A stretch of 64,000 nucleotides of DNA. Origin: Dendrocalamus latiflorus (taxonomy: Eukaryota > Streptophyta > Magnoliopsida > Poales > Poaceae). The notes under the pieces were generated by a model. It was not told where the DNA came from. It did not search any database and saw only the letters and a program-made list of their open reading frames with translations. This document shows positions 1 to 12,842 of this stretch, piece by piece (position 1 is the first letter of the stretch; each line of letters begins with the position of its first letter). A program made the translations under genes and the position numbers. The stretch spans positions 8,091,948 to 8,155,947 of the forward strand of contig CM029654.1 in assembly GCA_017311315.1 (NCBI GenBank), written 5' to 3'.

Positions 1-511
1 CGATGTACAAAAATTGGGATCGCTTTCTTAGGTTTTATCTATTTTTTCATAATAAAATACTATCCCAAACTAATAGAAAGCACTTATGTATTTTTCATTA
101 TAAACAAAGCTACAAGTCAAAAACGGGAGACGAGGAATGGAGAGACGTGCATAAAATTGGCACAAGGAAAAGGCCGAAGAGGCGTCAACACAACGAACCA
201 CGAGAAAGAGCTCGCAGCCACTTCCATCCTTTTTTTATTGCTTTCGTTGGCTCGTTGCTCCCTTTCGACTTTGCAAAATTTCCAAGCTTTCTTTTCCTGG
301 CTTCCTGACTAACTGTGCCGGACTGCAGCCTGCAGTGCGCACACACAAGCACAGCCTTTCGCCTTTAGGCCTCCGAAAAGCCCTCCTGTTTAAGCAGGGC
401 ACGCGTCACGCATGGCACACCCTTCGAGCTACTCACTCCCAGTGTTTCTGTCTCTCTCTGCCCCACATGTCCACTGCTGCTATTAGATAGCCTTACTACT
501 ACTTACATCCC
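1..511. other. 5' flank of XRI1-like gene
   Basis: Upstream sequence of the gene that starts at 512. It is C/T-rich close to the start codon, as expected for a grass 5' UTR and promoter. A short reading frame at 3-308 shows no recognisable domain and I treat it as chance. I could not place a confident TATA box or transcription start. Confidence 0.4.
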
Positions 512-2183
512 ATGGAGACAGCTCAAGAAAGAGAGCTGCAGCACATGCAGGCCTGGTGGCCTTTAGACACCATGGCCTGCAGCTTCGACCTCAGCAACAG
601 CTGCTTCCTGTTTGAATGGGATCCACAGCTCAGGTACTTTGATCTAGGAGTAGTGGGAGTTGGTGCCGCCGGTGATCCTGATGATCACACCCATGAGCAT
701 GAGCTTGAGCTCTTCTTCCCCAAGTGTAGGTGTTGCACTGCGTGCGCATATGGTTTGTCCTTTTGTTTTCCTTGTCTTGCAGCTTGTTTTCATGGCGGTA
801 ATTCTTGCGGTCATTGTTTGGCATGCAGGCATGGAGTCGCCAGCTTCCGAGGCGTCAGCTGCGGCCACCGGCTTGCTGACGGCGGAGGATGAGACTGTGG
901 TGATGCCCGAGGATCAGTTGGATGCACTGCTCCAAGTGAGTGCAAGCTTGAGAGCCATGTCAACATTGGCATATGCAGTTCTTGTACTGAAACATGCATG
1001 GTGTTTCCTTTTCTCATTGCACCCTTGTAACCTCAGAATTTCTGGGACTCAGACGAAGAGCAGCTGGTAGGCTTCAATTCCAGCTGCGTTCTGAAGGAGA
1101 AGAGTAGTACTACCACTTTCCTAGGTAAGATTTCGAATGCTAGTTTGCTCTTATTGGTTTAGCTTAGTATACACTCTTCATTTTTTTTAACCGACCGTTC
1201 ATTTGGCAGGATTAGTTAGTCCTATGTTTTTCATTTATTCCATGGTAGTGGTACGATTCCAAACGACTAGGACAAACTATAATGAGTATTTAAGTAACTA
1301 CGGTGCTTGTTAAAATTATGTCCGGGCCCACTCAGGATTAGCAGCACATTGCTGTCCTAACCCATCATTTGTGCATCATGCGTCTGACTTATTAGACAGG
1401 CATCACTTCTTACGTAAAGAAATTTTTTGGACTTGCATGTTTAGATGGTAGCACCCAGATTCTGACCATCTCCTCTGGCTCCTATTAAAATTCAACAAAT
1501 TGGGGCCATTTTTGCTTGTTTAAATCAAACGACAAACTGATGGGTTCTGCAGACGATGATCTTCTGGCTCTGAGCTCTGTCTCACCGACGGGGCCCACAT
1601 TGCCAGAGAAAACCGTAGGACAGCCACAGGCAGAGCAGCCTCCCAGCTCTTCCTCGTCCCACTGCAACGTGGATCCACAGGCCAGTAACACCGGCAGCGC
1701 CCAACGTCAAACCGCTCGCACCAACTGCTCGTTCAAACGTTCGACGACACCGGAAGGTACGTGCAGGACCTGCAGGCTCTGCGATAACCCAAACAGCGGC
1801 AACAATTTTCTCACTGTCCATGTAAAAAAAACCTGATGCTATATGTAGCTGCAAGCATGCATTTCGCAGAAACAGACACATGGAGCAGCCAAAGCAGGAG
1901 GAGGAAGAGGAAGGCGTCGTCCACTGCCAGATCGTCGGTGGTGTACCCGTTCACCGTGGTGAAGCCCTGCGGGGTGGACGGCAGTCCGACGCTGGCTGAC
2001 ATCAACGAGCGGATCCTCACGCCGCCGGCCAGGCCCGTCCGGCACCCCGTGGGGGAGTTCGCTTGCGCCCCGCGCGTGTCGGACGGCAACCGGCCAGCCC
2101 CGTCGGGCAAAACGGTCGCCGGCTTCACCAGGCTGCACACCGCTGGGAAAGGCACCATAACCATCATAAGGACGACAGGCTAA
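512..2183 (+). CDS. XRI1: XRI1-like protein (X-ray induced transcript 1 family), five exons
   Basis: My exon model is 512-671, 829-935, 1037-1124, 1553-1756 and 1870-2183 (stop TAA 2181-2183), giving about 290 residues. All introns are GT-AG and the phases join. The first donor is the least certain: a CAG|GTAC site at 633/634 is tempting but gives the wrong frame, while G|GTGATC at 671/672 keeps it. The C-terminal exon carries a basic stretch (SRRRKRK) and the block VVYPFTVVKPCGVDGSP, then LADINERILTPP, ending in GKGTITIIRTTG. From family knowledge this C-terminal block is what I recognise as XRI1. In Arabidopsis XRI1 is induced by X-rays, interacts with MND1 and is needed for meiosis and post-meiotic development. 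The N-terminus is acidic with W/F motifs (FLFEWDPQL, NFWDSDEEQL). The protein is probably nuclear. No lesion is visible. The family call rests on remembered motif similarity. Confidence 0.72.
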
Positions 2184-3119
2184 TTATGACCGAATTGTAT
2201 GTGCTTACAGCTAAATTAATGTGCTTGTCTAGTGTCTCTCTCTTAATTAGCTGATAAAGATTGTTGCTGCAAATCTTGTGTAGATTAATTAGTAGCGACT
2301 GATCGTATTGTGAAATAAAATGGCGACTGACTCTTTGAGAGATCGATGTATGTGTGCCGAATCTCGATGTGCAAGGAGGAATCTCAAATCTGAGTCTTTT
2401 TAAGCAAAGCAAGATTGTTGGATAACTTTTGCCCACGAGCTTGAATCGATCGGAGACACCTTTGGATTGTACTGTCAGGAGACAAAGCTCTTACTGAGAC
2501 GAACAGTGTGCGTTTATAATTGTACCGGTAGACAAACGTTTGCCGTTACTGTTGCTGAAATACCTGAAAGGTAAGCCAACCAGCCAACCCAGCTTTGTCT
2601 TTGCCTGGATTATGTGGCCCGCTAGATTTGAGCTCCATGACAGATTGCACATTCCTCTCTCTTCGCGTACTCTGTGTTAGACAAGTTTAATTAATCTCTA
2701 ATTTTGTACTTTTCACTAAACGTTTGTATTTTTTTCTCGCAAATGCAATTAAGTTTGATCTGCAAAGTTTGTGCAGCTATAGAATATGCCCTCCCCTATA
2801 TATTTAGTAAAAATTTTTTTGAAATTTTCATGTTTGACTTTCACGTGTTTTTATATTTAGCTTTCAGTTCACCTGATATTTGCCAACTATATAGCTAAAA
2901 ACTTGCAACTATATAACTGCCTATGATTTTCTGCAAGTTTGAGGCAGTGCTCATAAAGTTTTCATAAGCTGCCTTTAACAAAGCTAAGTAGCTAACCATA
3001 TGGAGTAAACCGGAAATATGCCGAAGCACAAGAGGCCCAGTTTAGTCTTTAGTGGAAGCAGAGACGGGCCATGTACACATGGGCCTAGCCCAATACAATG
3101 ACTGGTCTAGTTTCGCATA
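2184..3119. other. 3' flank and intergenic, AT-rich
   Basis: This is the 3' UTR and downstream sequence of the XRI1-like gene, followed by AT-rich intergenic DNA. I see no gene, RNA gene or clear transposon terminus. The short reading frames here are AT-rich and lack domains. Confidence 0.4.
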
Positions 3120-3808
3120 GGATTGTTGGTGGTAAATTGGTAATTTATATTGTTGTGGCTGTAGGTCAAACAGTAAGTAGGGGCTCTAGGAGATTGCTAG
3201 AGGCTGCCCAGAACCATGATACCCACTGCGAGTGGGGTGGCTAATGGAAAATATTGGTTTGTCTTACTCATTCCTTGTGTAGGATTATATATACATGGCC
3301 TTACTCTTTACACTACCCTTGCTAGGGCTCTTTATACTTGGGGTACCAATGCCATTTCACATGGTTAATGGGCTTTTTGACCTAGCAAGCCGAATGGTTG
3401 AAGATGGGGGTCACTCCCCAATAGTAACCTTTTAAGGTAAAAGGGCTCCTCCACTTCTAGCTCAAAACCATGTCGCTTGGTCTTTTGGTCCCCTCCGTCC
3501 CTTCGGCCTGTCGGATGGGTGGCATGCATGCCACGTTTTTTCCCACCGGGCTGAGCCAGTTCATTGCCTGATGGCAACGTGCACGTGTCTACGCTCAGTG
3601 TTAATCAAAGCAGTTGAGCGAGGAGCAGTACTCAAATCTGGGTAGCATCAACTTCGTACTTCGTTCTAGGTGCATAAAGCTCTTCTCAGCGAACTCTAAA
3701 AGGAAGAAGTGGGAGTTGAATTGGATGCGGATGTGGTTCTATCACCGAATGGAGCTTGACATCAATCTTCGGTGGACGGGCTGTCTGATGGACTTCAACA
3801 TGTCTACG
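3120..3808 (+). mobile_element. Decayed retroelement remnant, left part
   Basis: A possible LTR start (TGTTGGTGG) lies near 3124, followed by unique-looking sequence. From about 3610 a short gag-like reading frame reads SKRKKWELNWMRMWFYH and runs to 3808, where a Tekay/Del-type LTR begins abruptly. The W..WFY pattern resembles the plant gypsy-type transposon domain family, but the match is weak. The remnant appears to resume after 6839. Boundaries are uncertain. Confidence 0.3.
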
Positions 3809-6800
3809 TGTGACATCCAAAATTTGAATTTAATTGCATTTTTGGAATTTATTTTCTTCCTTTTATTTTGGCCTAGAAAAAGATCCATGAAAACTTATGT
3901 TTATTTATGGTCAAATCAAGTTGTTTTATTTTTGTTGAGTTCCTTGTGAATTTTAGAATTTTTGGGATTTATTTGGAGTTTATGCTATTTTCTAGGCTTT
4001 TATTTAATTTTGGATGTTTTCTAAAAATCAAATGTATTTGAAAATTTCCTCACCCCTCCCAGGCCGACACGTGGCTGGCCCGTATCTCTCCCCGTCACCA
4101 CGTGGCCGAATCTCCTGCAGCCAGCCCCGCCCCCTCTCTCCTCACATCCCTCCCTCATCGCCAGTGGGCCCCCTTCTTCCACCTTCCACTGCCTCCCCCT
4201 TCTCTCTTCCCTACCGGTGCCCGCAAACGCCACCGGCCTTCTCGCCCACTGGCCGACCCCGCCCTTCCTTCTTCCGCACACCCCGCACTCACCTCCCATC
4301 TTCCCTACGCCCGCTGGCCTTATCCCCGCAACGGCCGCCGCATTCTTCGGCGAGCAATTAGCCGCCACCTTTCTCTCCCCTTCCCCTACAAATACCTCCC
4401 CCATCTTCGCGTCACTCCACCCCCACCTAACCCTCGACTCCTCTTTCTTTTCCAACTGCCATACGCCGCCCACACTGTGCATCGGTCTTCCCGAGCACCG
4501 GCAAGACCTCAGGCGAGAAATCGCTGCTGACTCGAGCCCCGGTGCACCTAGCGAATGACGCCTCTCGCTCCACCGCACTGTCTCCACTCTTCCCCACCCC
4601 TCCGCTGAGTACGAGCATCACCGGAGGACCTATTTCGCTGGAGCACCTCGTCGTCGTCACCTTCTTCCGTCGCCAACTACTCCCCACCCCTCTTCGGTAC
4701 ATTTCCTGTATGCCATCTCATTCCCCATGATCCCCTCTCCCTCTTGCGCACATCACCGACCACCGCTGCATGCCGGCGTGCCTTGATCCCCATGCACCAC
4801 CTCCCGCCAATGAGCCACGTCAGCAATCGAAGCCGACGTGACTGCAATATGGCAGCCACGTGTGCACCCGAAAGCCACACAGATGCCACATGACCCCGCG
4901 TGCCACCTCTGTTGGGAAACGGTCTGTGGACCCGATCCACAAAGACCAAGCCCACACGTTAGCCTCACACCCAAAATTCAAATCAGGGCTGACGTCAGCA
5001 TGACGTCGTAAATTCAATTTTGTTTAGAAATTTAATTTGGCCAAAAAGAAAATCATTATTGATGTCGTAATTCTATTTTTCTTTAGAAAAATAATTCTAG
5101 AAATTCCGTTTAACCAATTTATTTAGAATTTAAACTTCCAGGAGCTTGTTCTCCTTCATCCTAGTTCCGATTGAACCCATTCAAATTTGTGAATTCATCT
5201 AAAATCATGATCTATCCAACTATACCATGTTTAAATTTTTGGAGTCTATTTGAATTTAGTGGGTTATTTTCACGTGTAGACTACGACGATTCCGAGGAAT
5301 TCTTATACGATAATTCACACCAGTCAGCAGAGCAAGGCAAGTTACACATCTTGACCAAGTTGATCCTAGTTTGTAAATAAAATTATCTTATTTTAAATTA
5401 TATTACATGCTGAATTTTATTCATAGTATTTCAATTCCTATTTTAATTTAGTTAATGCCTATTTGTTATGACACCTTTGACATTGCAAATTCTTATACCT
5501 TGTCATCCTAGAATAAAGCTCTGGTCAGTATACTAGTATTAGCTAGAACATTTTTGTAGCAAATGCTTAGATCTACTTAGAAATAACTTTAAGTTTGTGT
5601 ACCTTTTTCACATAAAATGATGAGCTTTTAAAATGTGTTCTTGACTTCGGTGAGTCAAGAAAGTCTATGGAATGTTTCAAAATAAAATATAAAACTTGGT
5701 TTAGACTTAAACAAATGGTTAGGTTGTGAATGCTTGCTGGCACACGATGTTGTTTGGTGACACAATGTTGATGCCTGGCATAAGGGGTATGTGGAAAGTG
5801 CCTAAGTCAATTAAGCACCAGCCTGTGAGCTACTGCTGCAAAGCTATATTGTACTATCATAAGATTGGTATGGGATAGTTTTGGCTAACTATTTAGTAGG
5901 TCCCAATTTGAGTCTCGCTACAGGTTGAATGTGAGCTTGTCATAGGCCACGAGTAGTCTCATATGATACAATAAGGGCCTCCGATCTGGTAGATTCCTTA
6001 TTGGGGTAAAACCTTAGTGGAGGCATGACCATGTTGATGGCTTTGCTTTGTAAAGGCCTTATTACGATTACTCAGTAGCACGCTTACAGAAGCGTGTAGT
6101 GGCTACAACATCATGAGTTAACCATATCTTGTAGGTAAAGTTGTACCACCACTGCAGAGTGTATAAACTATCCTGGATAGCCATGCCCACAGTCATGGGT
6201 ATGCTGAGTGAAGCTTTTTACGTATTAGACTTTGTTTTTTATAAAATGGATTTGGATGGAAATGTGAGTCTTTTTGGAGAAAGATGGTCCGGGTGGGATA
6301 CCCGTGGTTAGGTTGATGTCAGGTCGGTGCCTCCACTAACAATATTATTTTGCTTAAATTAGTATATTTACTTATTGTATTAAAATCAATAATTTCCTAT
6401 GCATTTACAATATTTCTTTAAATTCTGCTTTACGCTCAAATAACCATTTTTGTCTTCCTTTGTTAACCTTGCATTATTATTGTATTTTTTGTGTAACTTG
6501 TGGAGTACAACTTTGTACTCACACTTACTATCTCTACTTAGCGGAGAACTGCTTCGACTATGGTGAGACTAGGACGAGTAGGTCGCGTCTTACTGTCATC
6601 TGCCTGTGGGCAGGCTCTTTGGACTTTGCTATTTTATTTATCTATTTTCGATGTTATTTTCTTTATTATTTTGCCAATGAGCGTTGATGATGTAAACTTT
6701 GTCCATAAGGTTGTACTCTTTATTTAATATAGTTTGCCATTGTGCTTCATATGTATCCCTGTTACCACCGTGCACTAGCTGATCCTAAACTAGTGCGATT

Positions 6801-6839
6801 TACACAGAGGATCTGGAGTCACTGCTCTAGGGTCTGATA
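3809..6839 (+). mobile_element. Solo LTR, Tekay/Del-type Gypsy family, about 3.0 kb
   Basis: It starts TGTGACATCC and ends near TCTGATA. These match in layout the start TGTAACATCC and end TCCGACA of the complete element at 38.5-49.7 kb. Shared LTR landmarks are an AT-rich first 250 bp, then a GC-rich block (about 4050-4960) with a TATA-like CTACAAATACC near 4386, and a distal block around 6110-6230 (TTGTAGGTAAAGTTGTACC, then CCATGCCCACAGTCATGGGTA). The far end repeats the CACAGAGGAT motif. No PBS or internal region follows, so I call it a solo LTR formed by LTR-LTR recombination. A clean 5-bp target duplication could not be seen. The long reading frames on both strands at 4.0-4.7 kb are by-products of GC richness. 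Confidence 0.6.
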
Positions 6840-8912
6840 CCCTGTCTGTGACCTTCGTCCATGAGGATGAGCAATGCCTCGGAGAATGGCGTGAGTCGCT
6901 CTCCGGTTCAACATGTGCAACCTCATGAAGGAGTACTACATGCTCCGCCTTTCATCGTTGGCCCAGCTATGACACATCCAGCCTGGTCCTGCATGCGCTG
7001 ATGGTGTCCACCCCTCCATTGTGTCGTTGCCAAAGCCCACTAGACTAGGTAAGTATTGTGCCTTTCGTGCATTGATTTCACTCGTTGTTGGCCTTGAGCA
7101 AGTTATCACTAACCTTTGCTTTACCTCTCGTGGTTCTATCACTTGGTGAGGCAGAGCATGCTACTACCATTTTCCTTAGGCCATACATCTTAAAGGAGTA
7201 GACCCTTTGGGCATCAGTGATGTTGAACATGAGCGGATTAATCGAGTGTGTGAGGCTCTCGGTACCCCACGCCCGAACATGCCCTGCCCTCCAGGAGTGG
7301 CAGTCGCGCACGCGTTTGGTGATGGTGACAGTCAGGAGCCTACCCCCTTGTGGCGCGGTTCACGCTCTCCAATCATTGCCTAGCCTGTGTCATTGGCCCT
7401 ACCTGTTCCTGATGATTCATAGGCTCTGGATGATGAACTGGCCATGGAAGAGTCAGACTCCACGGACTATGCCAATTTGGACCTCTCCTCCGAGGGAAAG
7501 CAATGGTCGAACGCCGGAGGCATCTCTATCGACACCAGCTAGTGAGGTTCACCGAGGCCTATTTGCCCGATGTGGTCACCCTTGGTGATGCACTAGAGGG
7601 TGTGGTTGGGCCTGCCAAGACGATGGATGACCCTTCACTGGAGGTCTGCGAGGTGTGCCCACCTAACCAGCCCACAAAGTGCACCCGGGTGTCGTCCATG
7701 CCGGCGGCCCCAAGGGTGGGCTTTCATTTGGCCATGACTATGCGCGACCAGGACTACAGCTTCAAGTTCGGTACTCCCCCTCCGATGGTGGGTGTGGCCG
7801 CAACCTTCACCGGTGTGACCTGATTGAGCCTAGCCCGTGGATCTGCAGAGGTCGCTGCCTCATCACCAATCTCTCCTTGCCGAGCTCCAGGTAAGAGCAA
7901 CTCCTCCTCTCAGGACTTCACCAAGCTCTCTCTGATTTTCTCCCTAATGCTATCACTGTCATTAGTAGGCCTGCCTTCCCTAGGGCGCACACAAGACACC
8001 CAGTCGAGGGTTGTCCGGTCCCATCGCCATGGACGTATCTTCGAGCTAATAAGCTAAGAGCCCACTGACACAGAATCTCAATGCCTTTCGATGGTGGACT
8101 TCGTGCCCCGACTGGAGGCGCTGCGCCTACTCCACGGGGCCACGAAGTGCGTGGACACGAGGCTCGATCACTAGGTGCTATTCTCATGTGGCCCGGAGCT
8201 CCTTGAGAGCACTTTGGAAACTACTAAGGTCAAGGTCTGCACTGCTCATAGTGTCAATATTCATGCACCGTCCGTTTGCATTAGCATTGCTTGCGTGTCA
8301 TGCAGGTGCTTGCCTGACGCACACAATCCAAGTTGTGAGGCACCGTGAGTGTAATGGCTTGCAAGGGTAGCTCGCCGCTATGGAGGCGGAGGTGTCGTTA
8401 GTGAGGTAGCTTGTTGCAGATGTGACGGCCATGAGGGAGAAGTAGGCGGAGCGCATTTGATTCCTAAAGACTGAAGGCACGAAGGCCATCACAGACTCAC
8501 GCGCCCTGGTCGAGCAAGCTTGCACCGTGACCACTGGGGAATGCGAGGCCATGCTACAATAGATTTCTGAGCTGGAGCATGAGAAGTCTCGGGTGGCGTC
8601 GGAGCTGGAGGTCCATGGAGGCCCTGGAGGTGACCCTAAAGGAGCTTGCCATGGAAGTGCCCTCTTGGGCCCATGGTCTAGAGGACCTTATGAGCGGCAT
8701 CCGGAGGATCGATGAGGCTTCGTCTCTTATCCTGAATGCCACTCGTGCCTACAGAAACCATTGCTCACACACGACGGCGCAAATAGTCTTTGGACTACTT
8801 CACCTCCGAGGTTGCCTACACGTGGGTGAGTTAGCGAATCCCCACCTGGACCTCCCTGCGGGGAGTACAATGTGTCTGAAGCACTACACGCGACGCTCCG
8901 CCCGTGCCTTCC
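6840..8912 (+). mobile_element. Decayed gag-like retroelement remnant (continued)
   Basis: Broken coding sequence in several frames. A proline-rich stretch (about 7210-7900) is followed by a charged, coiled-coil-like stretch with MREK, FLKTEG, DSRALVEQA and ISELEHEKSRV fragments (about 8400-8600) interrupted by stops, then QIVFGLLHLRGC near 8790. A proline-rich region followed by a coiled coil is typical of the large gag-like proteins of grass gypsy-type elements. No zinc knuckle, reverse transcriptase or integrase is visible. It is interrupted at 8913 by a SIRE-type element and seems to resume after 12129. Confidence 0.4.
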
Positions 8913-11900
8913 TAAGAGATCATGTGGAAGTGTCCCCATGTTTGTGATGAGTAATTGACGCTTGGTTTGGAAAGTTTGAGTTTGGTTTGGTCGGTTCGCG
9001 CCAAGTTGGTGCTCGGCACAGTTTGGTTCAGTTGGACCTGGTCGAACTCAGGGAGAGTTTTGGATGACCAAGATTATCTCCTTAAGCTTCTTGCTTGGAG
9101 TGGTCGCATAAGGCTTGAGATCTAGCACATGACTAAAGTTTTGGTTGGAAACGACCATGAGTTTCAAAGAACAACATGTCAATTGTGCTAAATTTGCTTA
9201 ACTACAAAAGAACCAAGTACTTGAACAAATGATTCATTCTTGAACTTGTAGAACTCTAAATTGACTCAATTCTAGCTTCTTGGTTTCACTTAGATTATTG
9301 ACATAGCTTGCATCATCTTTGGATACCTTTAGCTAGACTATACTCTTGAATGGCTTGACATGCTAACAAATTCATCTAATATTCAGATTGTTACTTATGC
9401 GGCTTGTCTTGATTATGCATATCTTGTCATGATCTTGATAGCATCTTAATGTATTATGGCTTGGTGTAATACTTAATGGTCATTTTGGATAATCTTCATG
9501 GCTCTAATTGCTTAGATTGAATAAAATTCAGCCATGTCATCCATACCATGCTATATTCTCTCTTTTGCATCTTGATGATTCTATTGCCATAAGGGGGAGA
9601 ATATTGGAGAAAAAGCCGATTTTTGGGAGTTTTGGGAGTTTGTGAGGAAAACTTGCTCTTTCTTTTGCTCCTTTTGTCGACATGGTCTTGCATCTTGTTG
9701 CTTCTCTTTTAGACCATGTATGACTTTCAAACAAACTCAACTTTATGCTTTTTCTGTGTTTGTCAATATACTCATCAAGGGGGAGATTGAGAGACCATGT
9801 GGAAGTGTCCTCATGTTTGTGATGAGTAATTGACGCTTGGTTTGGAAAGTTTGAGTTTGGTTTGGTCGGTTCATGCCAAGTTGGTGCTCGGTGCAGTTTG
9901 GTTCGGTTGGACCTGGTCGAACGCGGTCGAAGGTGTTTAGGACGGTTGTGCTTTTTCTCGATCGGTCGTTCGGGCTTTTTCATGTATGAGTATGTTTTGT
10001 TAATGCTAATGATGATTATGTTGTTTCGTGCGGTGCTATGTGACGGTTTGCTTGTCTGTGTGACTGCAGGACTTTGGAGCTAGGTCATGGTGAGGCGAGG
10101 AGGACCGGGACTAGGCACAGAAGGTGTTGAGGTCCAGATGGTCGGTGATGCCGAAGATGATCGAGGCTGTTAAGGTGGTTGCGAGTCGGGAGACGAGGAA
10201 CCAGAGCTAGAGCTACCGGTGGTGGACACGACGGGCGGCGGCAAGGTGGATCGAGACTAGGCTCAGGGAGGAGCTGAGGTCCAGATGGTCAGGATACCGG
10301 GTGCGGTCGTGTGCAGCGGAGCAGACCGGGACTAGACTCAGGGAGGAGTCGAGGTCCAGACGGTCAAGGTGCTGGTTGCGGGAAGCTTCCGGGAAGGTGC
10401 TTGAGGGTAATTTGGAGAATTGACTCAAGTTTGGGAGAAATGACCGTTTCCCTCCATTTCTTGTGTTGACCTTGACTCTTGCCTCATGTGGTGTGTGAGG
10501 TTGGGAGTGGAAGGTGTATGCCACTTCTTGAATTCCCTCTTGTGGTGTGAGCTTCATCTATTTAGTAGGTGTGTTCTGGAGAGGGTAATGCAAGAAAAGA
10601 GATCGTGTGTGGTCTCAGCATGCTTGAGCAGTAGGAGAGGGAGTGCTCTCAGTGTGTGCGTGTGTGTTCCTGAGAAGCATGTAGTGAGATGAATTAAACC
10701 CCTTCTAAATTGCGTATGGGGACGATGTAAACATTCATCTCTGTGATTCAATATGATTTGATTTCTCCCTGAGTCTTGCTCTTAGTTTCTGCTCTTTGTT
10801 GTTCTCTCTGTATTCTTTAGCTTTGAGCTTGTTCTTTGTTAAGAAGCTGCAAAATGAAATCATTTGCTCTGTGATGGGAAAATCCTCAAGTCCACTTGGT
10901 CATTCATTTCCCAAGAGCAAAAGTCAGTTTGAAAATGTATTATGCATTTTCCTCTTGCGGCATCACTTCCTCTGTTTCTAGAAAAACTAAGGTTTACTGT
11001 TTTGTAGAGCAGAGGATGTTGGAGTTCTTGATTTCCCTTCAAAAGATTGCTTTTTGATTTGTGTCTTCTTGTCCTAAGGCTGTCTCCTGCTATGTTTGAG
11101 AATCCCTTGATCAATGGATATGCAAATCGCAAGCAAATTCATCATTTGGTCTCATTTTCAGGTTCTTGCTCTATATGTGATAATTTCAGGTGAAAACTTC
11201 TCCCTGTGCTCATTATCTGTTTCTGAAATCGAGTGGCTATTTGGATTGAAGTAATGTTCAATTATTCTAAAAAAGAGCAGCATTTTCTCTTCAATTTCCT
11301 TGTTTTTCAGCTGCAGCTCTGTTTTCAGTTTGTGCTCTTTCAGACCCTGCATGTTGCTTTCGGCCAGCAGTAGCTTATGGCTGCAATTTGAATTTTTCTG
11401 CATTGTTTGGTCTGCATTTCATTGCTTTTCGGCTGCTGTCTTCTGTCTGCATTTTGGTCTGCAAAAACAGCAATCGGCTGCAGCTTTTGTGCTCTATTTC
11501 AGATTTCAGTTTGCTGCAGTATTCAGTATTTTCGGCCGACTGTTTTCAGACCTTTTCTAACTGATTTTGGCCAGCAGCAGCCTGCTGTGTTTTCTGCATT
11601 TCGTGTCTCTTTTCTCTGCAGGTTTCAGTGTTCTTGCTGCTGAATTTACTCTATTTTCAGTCTTGTAAATGTGCAGCATGCTGATCTTTGACCCTCTCGT
11701 CCAGCCCAGTTTATGAAATTTTATTTTCTGCAGTCCTGTGTTCAGTTTTTGCTGTCCTCCTTTCAGGCTTTCGGGCATGCCTAAATCTTTTGATATGTTT
11801 AGTTTCTCGGCAATTTCAGATTGCACAGTTTCTAAGTTGGTTTGAATTCTTTTAGTGAAAGCCAGTCTCTGTCTGAAATGGTTGTTTAGAAAGTAATCTT

Positions 11901-12124
11901 GTCAGGCTGTTAGCATTTCTTCAGTGAGCTTTTTCTCGCTTGGTTTCCACAGCCTGCTTCTTTATGTTGCCTTGTTTGCCGATTTTTCTCAGGATGTCAG
12001 TGAGCATGAACATGTCTTCTTCATAGCTTCTATAACTATCAGAGAAGAAGTTTGTGGATACTTAGGGGCGATTTTTGAAGGCACCATTCACCCCCCCCCC
12101 TCTGTTGCCATTTCCGATCCTACA
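8913..12124 (+). mobile_element. Internally deleted SIRE/Maximus-type Copia element
   Basis: A truncated 5' LTR (8913-about 9045) is closely similar to the start of a full 3' LTR (9788-12124, about 2.3 kb). Between them lies only the last part of the internal region (9046-9787), which ends in a polypurine tract AAGGGGGAGATTG. An earlier polypurine copy, AAGGGGGAGA, lies near 9591. The 3' LTR ends in a C-run (12091-12100) and CCGATCCTACA, a style typical of SIRE/Maximus LTRs. Flanks CTTCC (8908-8912) and ATTCC (12125-12129) agree at 4 of 5 bases and look like the target-site duplication. All of gag and pol is missing, so the element is dead. Orientation is inferred from the polypurine tract. 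Confidence 0.68.
9788..12124 (+). repeat. 3' LTR of the SIRE/Maximus-type element
   Basis: About 2.34 kb, starting TGAGAGACC and ending CCTACA. The middle (about 11150-11830) is low-complexity sequence built from CTGCA, TTTCAG and CGGCC words. The reading frames here (for example 11300-11560) are products of that composition. A related LTR piece lies at about 57.3-58.1 kb and shares the block around ACCGGGACTAGGCACAGA (here near 10106). Confidence 0.65.
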
Positions 12125-12842
12125 ATTCCATGAACACATATGGGGATAGGTTGGTGATGCTACGACGAAGATTGCTTTGAAGTGGACTTGGGGTGCGAAA
12201 TTGGACCTTGGGCCATGGCTCGACAAGGTCTGAGGGTGGACCGAAGATGGTGATCCTGCAACCGATGACCAACCTGCCGATCGCCAGGTGTGACATCTTT
12301 TGTTTGTGAGCTCATGGGGTGGTGTGCGTGTTGGGTGAGCGGTTTCGCTTTTGTATGGGGTACTGACTATCTCCGGTCCATGTACTTGTTGTTTTGTAAA
12401 TAAAAAAATGTGGAATGCTCATGCTATGGCCGTCTCATTTCGCCCACTATGTTAGGAATAGGTACTTGAAGAAGACTAGCTCCTTGTACCAAATCTCTCC
12501 TCCATCGGAGACTCCGGCACTAGGGATGGGCGGAGGAGTCATTGCATTTCTAGGCGGAGTGGTGTGCAGACCCACACATCCCAACTAGGGAGTATGTAAA
12601 AATCGAGAGTTCAGACGAAGAGTAGGGCATTTCCTATGCCATCCTGCGCACTGCGCATGCTCCTTGTAAGGATTATGTTCCAACGAATGTGATTTAAAAT
12701 AGTGCTACTGCGGTTACATGACGTGCATTTGTTTTATTGAGGGGCTTTGAAGGTCCGAGTCTTAGTACTGGTGCAGAAGTCGGTGCGACTGACTGGGCTA
12801 GCGGTTGAATGTGTGGAAAGACAAAGTCAGCTACACAAGCGT
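12125..12842 (+). mobile_element. Decayed gag-like remnant, right part
   Basis: This appears to continue the element interrupted at 8912. It holds a short coding-like tail, then non-coding sequence leading into the tandem array at 12843. There is no recognisable domain. I infer that it belongs with 6840-8912 from the target-site duplication that brackets the SIRE insertion. Confidence 0.3.

Noticed and set aside
634..828. Alternative first intron of the XRI1-like gene using the CAG|GTAC donor
   Set aside because: It would put exon 2 in the wrong frame (HGVASFRGVS instead of MESPASEAS).
4014..4702. Overlapping proline/arginine-rich reading frames of 110-190 codons on both strands
   Set aside because: They lie in the GC-rich part of a Tekay/Del-type LTR. 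They are open on both strands through composition and show no domains.
3804..6847. Target-site duplication TGTCT around the 3.0-kb solo LTR
   Set aside because: TGTCT occurs near both ends but not adjacent to the TG start and TA/CA-like end, so it was not accepted as the duplication.
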